A stretch of DNA of 64,000 nt, from assembly GCA_963691815.1 (NCBI GenBank), contig OY829657.1, positions 25,210,243 to 25,274,242 of the forward strand. The letters run 5' to 3'. The notes beneath the pieces were generated by a model. That model was not told the origin of the DNA and did not search any database. It saw nothing but the letters and a program-made list of their open reading frames with translations. The stretch comes from Echiichthys vipera. Lineage: Eukaryota; Chordata; Actinopteri; Perciformes; Trachinidae. Positions 56,790 to 64,000 of the stretch are shown piece by piece (positions within the stretch are counted from its first letter, which is position 1; each line of letters begins with the position of its first letter). The position numbers and the translations under genes are program-made.

Positions 56790-57028
56790 TGTGTGTGAAA
56801 GAGCATCACTCGAAAGCCAAAGTGACAATTGAACAAATGGCAACAATGAATAGACGATCAGATTATATCTCTGTCCTTCTGTCGGTTTGTTCTGTGTGTG
56901 TGTGCGTGTGTGTGTGTGTTCATTTGTTTATGACTGCGAGTGTGTAATTGCATATCTATTGATGTGCGTTACCACATTTATTTGTTCCTCCAAGAAGTGT
57001 GTGTGTGTGTGTGTCATGCTTTAGTCTG

Positions 57029-57072
<44 letters not shown>

Positions 57073-57211
57073 TGTGTGTCTGTGTGTGTGCATGTGTAAG
57101 GGCGTGTGTGTTACTGACGCGTATCTGGGAGGAGGGCTGAGATGTGAAACCTTCCCTCCTCTCCAGAAGCAGGATAGAGTGAGTCCTCACCCCACACAAA
57201 ATTAATCTGCC

Positions 57212-57242
<31 letters not shown>

Positions 57243-57258
57243 ACACACACACACACAG
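56751..57258. repeat. TG arrays followed by CA arrays
   Basis: TG at 56751-56798, 56895-56920, 57001-57014 and 57031-57093 (with TCTG variants). CA at 57212-57258, split by CTCA. Confidence 0.96.
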
Positions 57259-57329
57259 TGTAAGCGGATTCTGTCGAATAATTTCATTATAAGGTTGTGA
57301 GCATGTGGATTAATGGTTTTACTGTCACA

Positions 57330-57470
57330 GAGAAGACAGGGGATTTTCTCTTTTCTTCTCTGTTTCTTCTTCTCTCCAAAATGCTTTGACTTTGTCGTTT
57401 CCTCTCCACTTCCTTTCTCCTCTTTTCTTCAATCCTCACATCCCTCTCTCCCTCTTCTATTTTTTTACAG
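57330..57470. repeat. Pyrimidine-rich tract
   Basis: TTTTCTTCTCTGTTTCTTCT and CT-rich continuation. Confidence 0.7.
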
Positions 57471-57639
57471 TTCAGGTAACTTTGTTGATCAGTGGCTGGT
57501 TTCCATCAGTTGGACAAAATAACAGAAACACAAACTGAGGTGAAAGTGTTGCAGATGAGCCAATGAAAGGAGAGTATGTAAAGATGTGTGAATGTGATTT
57601 GCTGCACCCTGGATATCTTAAAGATGGTATATGAGAGCT

Positions 57640-58102
57640 AAAACTTAACCGTCACCTTTAGTCGTCTAAACTTAACCGTCACCTTTTTCGTCATCTCAAC
57701 TTAATCGTCACCTTTTGTCTTCTAAACTTAACTACCACCTTTTGTCGTCTAAACCTAACCGTCACCTTTTCGTCGTCTCAACTTAACCGTCACCTTTTGT
57801 CTTCTAAACTTAACCACCACCTTTTGTCGTCTAAACTTAACCGTCACCTTTTGTTGTTTAAACTTAACCGTCACCTTTTGTCGTCTGAGCTTAACCGTCA
57901 CCTTTTGTTGTTTAAACTTAACCGTCACCTTTTGTCGTCTAAGCTTAACCGTCACCTTTTGTTGTTTAAACTTAACCGTCACCTTTTGTCGTCTAAGCTT
58001 AACCGTCACCTTTTCTCTTCTAAACTTAACCGTCAGCTTTTTTCGTCTAAACTTAACCGTCACCTTTTGTTGTCTAAACTTAACCGTCACCTTTTGTTGT
58101 AA
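57640..58102. repeat. Minisatellite family A, 27-bp units, about 17 copies
   Basis: Units read CTTAACCGTCACCTTTTGTC plus GTCTAAA. From 57840 two variants (GTCGTCT and GTTGTTT) tend to alternate, giving a 54-bp dimer. The 27-bp period yields a nine-residue repeat in open frames on both strands (for example QKVTVKFRR), which is not a real protein. Confidence 0.96.
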
Positions 58103-58114
58103 TATTTCACTAAT

Positions 58115-58162
58115 AGTACTACTACTACTAATAATAATAATAATACAAATAATAATAATAAC
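58115..58162. repeat. (ACT)n/(AAT)n microsatellite
   Basis: ACTACTACTACT passes into AATAATAATAATAAT. Confidence 0.92.
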
Positions 58163-58530
58163 TTTTGGAGAGAAAGAAACATAAAACAATAAGAAATAAT
58201 CAAAATAATAATGGGACAGTGAGTTGAGTTTCTGTGTCATGTCCTGCAGATCATTTAGTCTTATGCTCTCCCTTGTTGTTGTTGTGTGTCACTCTCATAT
58301 TAGTATCATGTTGTTCTGCCTCGTCTTTGTGTGTTTCCGTATCATCCCATTCCCGGCGTCTTGTTGTTCTGATTGGTTGTTTGTTGCGTCATGTCTCGTT
58401 GTTGTGGCGCTTTCATTTGCTGTCAAAAAAATCCAGAAAAAGAAAAAAACCCTCTGAGAGAACCGGTGGGACGTCAGACAGGATGTGAAACCCATGTGCC
58501 GTGTTCACATTAACAGAGGTGTGTGTCTGC
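58163..58530. other. Unique sequence, no gene seen
   Basis: GT-biased with several GTTGTT words. No exon supported. Confidence 0.35.
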
Positions 58531-58535
58531 AGAGG

Positions 58536-58621
58536 TGTGTGTGTGTGTTACAGTGTCATGAACATGTTTATTAGTGTGTGTGTGTGTGTGTGTGTGTGTT
58601 GCAGTGTCATGAACATGTTTA

Positions 58622-58669
<48 letters not shown>

Positions 58670-58698
58670 TGTGTGTGTGAGTGAGTGTGTGAGTGAGT

Positions 58699-58749
<51 letters not shown>

Positions 58750-58772
58750 TGTGTGAGTGTGTGAGTGTGTGA
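58536..58772. repeat. (TG)n/(GAGTGTGT)n composite with a 51-bp duplication
   Basis: CAGTGTCATGAACATGTTTA plus TTAGTG occurs at 58551 and 58602, so a 51-bp segment including TG repeats is duplicated. The rest is TG with GAGTG interruptions. Confidence 0.95.
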
Positions 58773-58773
58773 G

Positions 58774-58861
<88 letters not shown>

Positions 58862-58863
58862 TG
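58773..58863. repeat. (GTGC)n tetranucleotide array, about 23 copies
   Basis: Uninterrupted GTGC for 91 bases, strictly alternating purine-pyrimidine and carrying one CpG per unit. Confidence 0.97.
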
Positions 58864-59065
58864 ACGGCTGGCATAGCTCAGTCACCTGGCTCTGTCACCC
58901 TGCATAATCACTACAATCCAACAGAGAAATCTGCTCTAATCAAATGGGAAACGCCTCCATGATTCTCTCTCTCTCTCACCTCATTCACTCCTGGTGTCGT
59001 TCTCTCTCATCCTTTCTTCCCTGTATTCTCTCTTCCCATGTTTTTCTCTCAATTTGTCTGTCTAC

Positions 59066-59171
<106 letters not shown>

Positions 59172-59330
59172 GGGCTCTCAGTCAGGGAGGCAGCAGCAGC
59201 AGCTGGCGAGGGCAAACCCCAGAGGGATTGTGGGTAGGGAGGGGAAGGTTATGGCTTCACTCCCGTCACCGATCTGTTTTCTGTGTGTGTGTGTGTGTGT
59301 GTGTGTTCTAGTTTCAGCATCTCATGCAGT

Positions 59331-59568
59331 CTGATCTGGTCCTGTCTGGTCCGGTCTGGTCTGGTCTGGTCCAGTCTGGTCTGGTTCGGTCTGGTCCTGT
59401 CTGGTCTGGTCCGGTCTGGTCTGGTCCTGTCTGGTCTGGTCCTGTCTGGTCCTGTCTGGTCCGGTCTGGTCCTGTCCGGTCTGGTCCGGTCTGGTCTGGT
59501 CTGGTCCAGGTTCCTCTGATCTTGTTTGGCATTGTTCGGTTTGGATTGGTCTGGTCTCGTTTGGTTCA
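59331..59568. repeat. (CTGGT)n pentanucleotide-based array
   Basis: TCTGGTCCTG, TCTGGTCCGG and TCTGGTCTGG combinations form about 45 pentamers, clean at 59335-59511 and decaying afterwards. The reverse strand reads as TRPDQ-type peptides in all frames, which is an artefact. Confidence 0.95.
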
Positions 59569-59599
59569 TGGCTGCTCTTCAACAGACGTTTTTGAAGTC

Positions 59600-59810
59600 G
59601 GGGAGCCGTTTTGTTTTGTCCAGTGAGTCACGTTGTCTTTTGAATTGATAGATCTTTATACAATGTCGTCTCTCTAGCATTTGTCTAGTGTCTGTAACCC
59701 TCATTAGCTCGCAGGCTAACTCGTTTACTCCTTTACTGTATCATGTCAATGTTTCTGTCAACCTAAACAGCCCTCCAAAAACACCATTCAGAAGTATGGC
59801 AGTTTTATAA
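59600..59810. other. Unique sequence, no gene seen
   Basis: No supported feature. Confidence 0.4.
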
Positions 59811-59814
59811 AGCT

Positions 59815-59935
59815 TACTACAAAAAAACACAAAACGACTTAAAATAGATGCAAAACGGCTCAAAGTTACTACAAACAAACACAAAACGACTTAAAATAGA
59901 TGCAAAACGGCTCAAAGTTACTACAAAAAACCCAA
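59815..59935. repeat. Minisatellite family B, two 52-bp copies
   Basis: ACAAAACGACTTAAAATAGA begins at 59829 and again at 59881. TGCAAAACGGCTCAAAGTTA follows each time. Confidence 0.92.
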
Positions 59936-59979
59936 TGACAGATTCAACAGGATTCGACACTAGTCAGGTAGAACCAAGT

Positions 59980-60235
59980 GTTTCTGGGTTTTGGTTTGTG
60001 CCTTTTCTGCTTTGGTTTGTTCTGATCTGGTCCTGTTTTCGGTGTTTTTCATTTGGTTGAGTCTGGATTGTTGTTCTGTTTTCGTTTTGTTTTTTGTTTG
60101 ATTCTGTGGTTTCCTTTAGCCTGGTTTGGTTTGGTCTGTGTTATCTTGGGTATTTGGTCTGAAAACATTTGGTTTGGTCTGTGTTTTTCTCCTGGTCCGG
60201 CCTGGTTTGTTTTTGGTTTTGTCTGGTCCGGTTAG
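59980..60235. repeat. Degenerate (GGTTT/GGTCT)n, G/T-rich
   Basis: TTTGGTTTGTTCTGATCTGG, GGTTTGGTTTGGTCTGTG and similar words continue the CTGGT theme in decayed form. Almost no A or C on this strand. Confidence 0.7.
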
Positions 60236-60239
60236 TCGT

Positions 60240-60878
60240 GATCTTCTCTGCTCTCAGCCGTCAGTCTTGTAGTCCACATCAAACCCAATAATAAGGTAAC
60301 GATGTGACTGAACACAGTACAGTGAAACACAGTAAGAAGAGTCCAGATCAAAAGGGAAGTGAACACACGTCAGAAGACATCCACAACCACAGAGGTCTTC
60401 CCAGGACAGTGTTCAGCCTCAGAAAGGATGCGGTTGTGTTATATTGTGTTATTGATCAAAAAAGCATTGACTCTTGTGAGCCGTGTTGATTTTAAATGGT
60501 CACTTTACGCTTTAAAAAAGATCATGTACAGAGAGGAATGAAGACGTAAACGTACCTGTGATCACACTCTCCACAAACATGACCGGACTGCCACCTCCCT
60601 GCCTTTCACAGTGCAGTGTGTGAGTGTTCCTTTACATCTGAGCAGATCTGGATCAAACGGAGCTTCCACATGCTCCTGACACTGTTTGTTTTGCCCTGCG
60701 TGGAGCGGCAGACGGGTGGGGTTTACTGCAGCGGGAGGGCGTTTGCTCTCCCGCTGTTGGACTCTCTGCAGGCTCACAAACGCCTTTATTCTCCAGGCGT
60801 TGGATGCCCGCTGTAAACCAGGTCTCTTTAAATTTTTACCGTGAGAGTTAGCAGTGTGTCAAACATAACCTCTCGCTC
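60240..60878. other. Unique sequence, no gene seen
   Basis: Short open frames near 60304-60541 and 60562-60816 lack recognisable content and splice context. Confidence 0.35.
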
Positions 60879-60900
60879 CGCCGCCGCCGCCGCTGCTGCT
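60879..60900. repeat. (CCG)n/(CTG)n short trinucleotide run
   Basis: CCGCCGCCGCCGCTGCTGCTG. Confidence 0.9.
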
Positions 60901-60904
60901 GGGG

Positions 60905-61520
60905 CCGTTTGTTTTCCACTCCAGTACGTGCCTCAGCACTAAATCAGCTGGTTAGAGAGACGAGCTGGAGGAGGGAAGAGGCTTTCATGCAGCAGTCCTA
61001 CCTGCCTGTGTCTTATTTTGATGTTACACTTGCATGTGCACCTGTGATTTTGTGCGTGTATGTGCATTTGAACACGCCTGTGCGCATGATTTTACATTTG
61101 TATGCCCGTGTGCATCACTCGCTGTGTGTTTGCAGAAGAGGAATTACATCACAAGGGATGAAAACAGCAGGAGAAGACAGAAGTTGAACAAGAGGAGGAT
61201 TTATTTGATTGGAAGGGGGCTGCTTGTTCAAAAAAAAAAAAAGCCCAGAAAGAATAAAACCTAAAGGGAGGAACGAGAGGAAAAGAGTCATCTTAATGAG
61301 ATTTAGAAAAAAGGAAATCATTTTCAGTCCGGGAGCACTTTATCTGCAGCAAATTATACAGAGAAATCATTAATGGGGAGGAAACAGAGAGAGCTGCTGG
61401 TTTATGGATTCATAACTGGAACACACACGGAGAAAAACACTGAACGTCAATATGAGTTCATTTGTTAAACTGGAAATGAGACGAGAGAGAAGGTCAAGTG
61501 AGACTGAGTCTGAGCTGTGT
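60905..61520. other. Unique sequence, part candidate conserved element
   Basis: 61265-61400 (CATCTTAATGAGATTTAG, GCACTTTATCTGCAGCAAAT, GAAATCATTAATGGGG) is repeat-free with homeodomain-like words. No exon supported. Confidence 0.3.
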
Positions 61521-61682
61521 AAGTCAAGATCTCATTGGTCGGCCGCAACATGTCGAAGCTAATCTGAAGAGTCTCAGGGCGCTAGTTTCACGACGGATGG
61601 AGGCGCTAGTTTGTGCCAGCCGTTTCAGGACAGAGATCCTTCTGAGGGCGCTGCTGAAGAGACGGTAGATGTGAGAGGACGA

Positions 61683-61752
61683 GGGGGGGGGGGGGGGGGG
61701 GGGTAGAGAGAGAGAGAGAGGCAGGGAGAGAGAGAGAAGGGGGGGGGGGGGG
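61683..61752. repeat. Two G runs flanking (AG)n
   Basis: G21 at 61683-61703 and G14 at 61739-61752, with AG repeats between. Potential quadruplex sequence and likely length-variable. Confidence 0.95.
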
Positions 61753-61789
61753 TTGAGAGGGAGATCGAAACAGAAGAGAGAGATGCTGT

Positions 61790-62640
61790 AGGTGTTCATG
61801 TCCTGGAAGAACTAAGACAAACCCCCACCTTTATCTGATCTCAACCAAGTCCTTTAGGGACTAAACTTAACAGTCACCTTTAGTGACTAAACTTAACCGT
61901 CACATTTAGGGACTAAACTTAACAGTCACCTTTAGAGACTAAACTTAACTGTCACCTTTAGAGACTAAACTTAACAGTCACCTTTAGAGACTAAACTTAA
62001 CAGTCACCTTTAGAGACTAAACTTAACAGTCACCTTTAGTGGCTAAACTTAACCGTCACCTTTAGTGACTAAACTTAACCTTCACCTTTTGTCATCTAAA
62101 CTTAACAGTCACCTTTAGAGACTAAACTTAACCGTCACCTTTAGGGACTAAACTTAACAGTCACCTTTAGAGACTAAACTTAACAGTCACCTTTAGTGGC
62201 TAAACTTAACCGTCACCTTTAGTGACTAAACTTAACCTTCACCTTTTGTCATCTAAACTTAACCTTCACCTTTTGTCATCTAAACTTAACAGTCGCCTTT
62301 AGTCGTCTAAACTTAAAAGTCACCTTGTGTCATCTAAACTTAACCGTCACCTTGTGCCGTCTACACTTAACAGTCGCCTTTAGTCGTCTAAACTTAACCG
62401 TCACCTTGTGTCGTCTAAACTTAACCTCAACAATAGTTTTAAAAAATAATTTCATGTGTGTCCCAGGTGAGTAAAGACCTTTCTTTCTCCACCCAGACAA
62501 ATGACACCAGCCCGTGTCCACCAGACGTTAACAGGAGAGTTTGAAACTTGTGTCCCAAATGTAAACAAAAGACTTGAGACTCCCCCTGCGGCTGCTTCAA
62601 TTCACTGAGCTGAAAGTTACAGGAAAAAATGGGTGAAGAA
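61790..62640. mobile_element. Transposon-like unit hosting minisatellite family A (reverse of 24 kb)
   Basis: TGTCCTGGAAGAACTAAGAC, CCCACCTTTATCTGATCTCA and ACCAAGTCCTTTAG (61800-61860) are the reverse complement of 24.44-24.51 kb. After the array, CCCAGGTGAGTAAAGACC and CACCCAGACAAATGACACCA (62460-62510) read like dispersed repeat. No transposase. Confidence 0.55.
61858..62430. repeat. Minisatellite family A, mixed 26- and 27-bp units with a 157-bp duplication
   Basis: Both unit types occur: CTTAACAGTCACCTTTAGAG plus ACTAAA (26 bp) and CTTAACCTTCACCTTTTGTC plus ATCTAAA (27 bp). The rare GGCTAAAC variant appears at 62041 and 62198, 157 bases apart (five 26-bp plus one 27-bp unit), so a six-unit block was duplicated. 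Confidence 0.95.
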
Positions 62641-62668
62641 TCGCTCTTGATGCCAGCTGAGGCAATTT

Positions 62669-62768
<100 letters not shown>

Positions 62769-62867
62769 TTTGGAGTTCATTGACCTTCCATCATCTCCCT
62801 GAGCAGGACAAATATTTAAAATAGATGTCATGTACCGGACCGCCTCCAATGTAACAGCCTCTCTGTG

Positions 62868-62870
<3 letters not shown>

Positions 62871-62921
<51 letters not shown>

Positions 62922-62935
62922 TGTGTGTGTTTGTC
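62871..62935. repeat. (TG)n microsatellite
   Basis: TG array with one TATG interruption. Confidence 0.96.
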
Positions 62936-62999
62936 AGCGACTGACTCCTTCTCGCCCAATGCTGGAAAACGAAAGCTCACTGTTCCTCTTTTGTTGTCC

Positions 63000-63052
63000 T
63001 CTCTCTCTTTTCTTAAAACCAACCCACTTCATTTCCTTCTCTCTCTTTCTCT

Positions 63053-63092
<40 letters not shown>

Positions 63093-63188
63093 TCTCTCTC
63101 TCTCTCTCTCTCTCCGACAGTCACTAATAATAACGCATGAAGGCAGTCACACCAAATGAAGACAAATGCCGGCCACTGCTTTGGAATC

Positions 63189-63258
<70 letters not shown>

Positions 63259-63350
63259 ACCCCTTTTCCTCTGCATGCTCTCTCACCCCCCCCCCCTCTT
63301 CTTGCCCTCACTCTTGTCCTCCACTCTGTTCTCTCCATCTTCATCTCTCA
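63000..63350. repeat. (CT)n tracts with a C11 run
   Basis: CT at about 63032-63115 and 63192-63256, a run of 11 C at 63286-63296, and CT-rich sequence around. Confidence 0.94.
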
Positions 63351-63399
63351 GTTCAGCTGTAGAGTGGTGTGTCTCTATCTAAACCTCAAATCAAACCTT

Positions 63400-63960
63400 A
63401 ATCATGAAAAAGAAGAAGAAGCGTTCACATGTTTCGGTGACGGGGGGCCATGTCTCGTTTGATATGTCGTAATAACCACCAAAAAATGTAAACATGTAGT
63501 AAGTAGTTGTTGATTGAGAAATGAGTGCAGCAAGCCTTTAAATGGTCGCTGCACACAAACAGACACAGGCTGATATTTAAAGGAGTAACGCTGCTCAATA
63601 AAAACAACTAAGATTAACAAATCACTTCATTAAACTGTAAAGCACTAACCATCATTTGCATGTATTTTTCTAATGATAAATCATGACTGCAGCGATTTCC
63701 CACCGTTTCCTCCCAGTTCAACCAGAGCACTCTCCCAGTGTGTGTGTGCCGTCATTATAAAAAACCCATTTCCACCAGCACAGATTAACAAACACACGGC
63801 TGAACGCTAATGTTCGCACCATAACTGTAGGGATAATTGATTAAATGAGTATTGTAATTACATTTTCTCTTCCTAATATTGAAGATGATATCAGTGTTTC
63901 TTTTATCATTAAGTTAATCAGGAAGTAAGACGACATTAAAGAGAATGAGCGAGCATGTGA
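63400..63960. other. Unique sequence, candidate conserved element
   Basis: 63610-63920 is repeat-free and AT-rich, with a perfect octamer ATTTGCAT (63654-63661), TCTAATGATAAATCATGACT and GGATAATTGATTAAATGAGT. It is consistent with a POU/homeodomain-type regulatory element, by inference only. A short AG/TG run ends the window. Confidence 0.3.
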
Positions 63961-64000
63961 TTAGAGAGAGAGAGAGAGTGTGTATGTGTGTGTGAATGTT

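Noticed and set aside
57755..58240. 161-codon frame with a nine-residue KVTVKFRRQ-type repeat
   Set aside because: The 27-bp period of the minisatellite forces the repeat. The sister array at 61.9 kb, with mixed 26/27-bp units, does not keep the frame.
59249..59569. TRPDQTGPDR-type repeat peptide
   Set aside because: A pentanucleotide array reads as the same 15-bp peptide repeat in all three frames.
62455..62475. CCCAG|GTGAGT splice donor
   Set aside because: The motif is a strong donor, but what precedes it is minisatellite and transposon-like sequence with no acceptor-bounded coding segment.

Overview
This window is eukaryotic, almost entirely non-coding DNA, and looks like part of a ray-finned (teleost) fish chromosome. 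The grounds are the very high density of long (CA)n/(TG)n microsatellites (about 70 arrays, roughly 4 kb or 6-7% of the window by an approximate hand tally), tRNA-derived SINEs and other dispersed repeats of kinds I recognise from percomorph fish, AT-rich unique sequence, and a 200-base run of N typical of a scaffold gap. There is no operon, no bacterial or viral gene cluster, and no CRISPR array. Nearly every long open frame is a translated simple repeat (His-Thr, Cys-Val, Ser-Leu, Arg-Glu strings).

One short segment looks like protein-coding DNA: 44982-45064 on the plus strand. It is an 83- or 77-nt candidate internal exon with an AG acceptor, a GTAGGA donor, one frame with 76% GC at third positions, and a long TG/TATG repeat ending at the acceptor. 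I could not identify the protein. If the exon is real, the window is mostly intron and flank of one large plus-strand gene; otherwise it is intergenic. Several repeat-free AT-rich blocks (about 7.7, 10.4-11.2, 15.1, 26.7-27.5, 45.7-45.9, 49.9-50.1, 54.4-54.6, 61.3 and 63.6-63.9 kb) have the texture of conserved non-coding regulatory elements, but only alignment can show that.

Layout. 0-5.2 kb: TG/CA clusters, a perfect 28-bp-arm palindrome (2438-2495) and a 570-bp polypyrimidine tract. 5.2-13 kb: mainly unique sequence with a dispersed element at 8.7-9.6 kb, a 36-bp minisatellite at 9.87 kb and repeat-derived sequence at 11.3-12.2 kb. 13-20.2 kb: dispersed repeat fragments and TG/CA clusters. 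21.2-22.3 kb: a minisatellite with a 95-bp higher-order period. 24.1-24.6 kb: a 26-bp minisatellite inside a transposon-like unit. 29.4-30.1 kb: a SINE and a 35-bp minisatellite. 31-38 kb: dense CA/TG arrays, several repeat remnants and the gap. 41.9-43.9 kb: a stack of dispersed repeats ending in a second perfect palindrome. 44.7-48.5 kb: candidate exon, motif-rich AT block, tRNA-Arg(CCT) pseudogene, second SINE and a CpG-rich block. 50-52.5 kb: G-run, purine minisatellite and the longest CA arrays. 53-62.5 kb: repeated minisatellite arrays, a GTGC tract and a CTGGT array. 62.6-64 kb: TG and CT tracts, then unique sequence.

The most notable pattern is that two minisatellite families each recur at four separate places in 64 kb. 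One, built on a 26/27-bp unit, sits beside the same flanking sequences at several loci and has an apparent unexpanded single unit at 11.39 kb, which suggests repeated expansion of an internal segment of one transposable element. I found no convincing new biochemical system.
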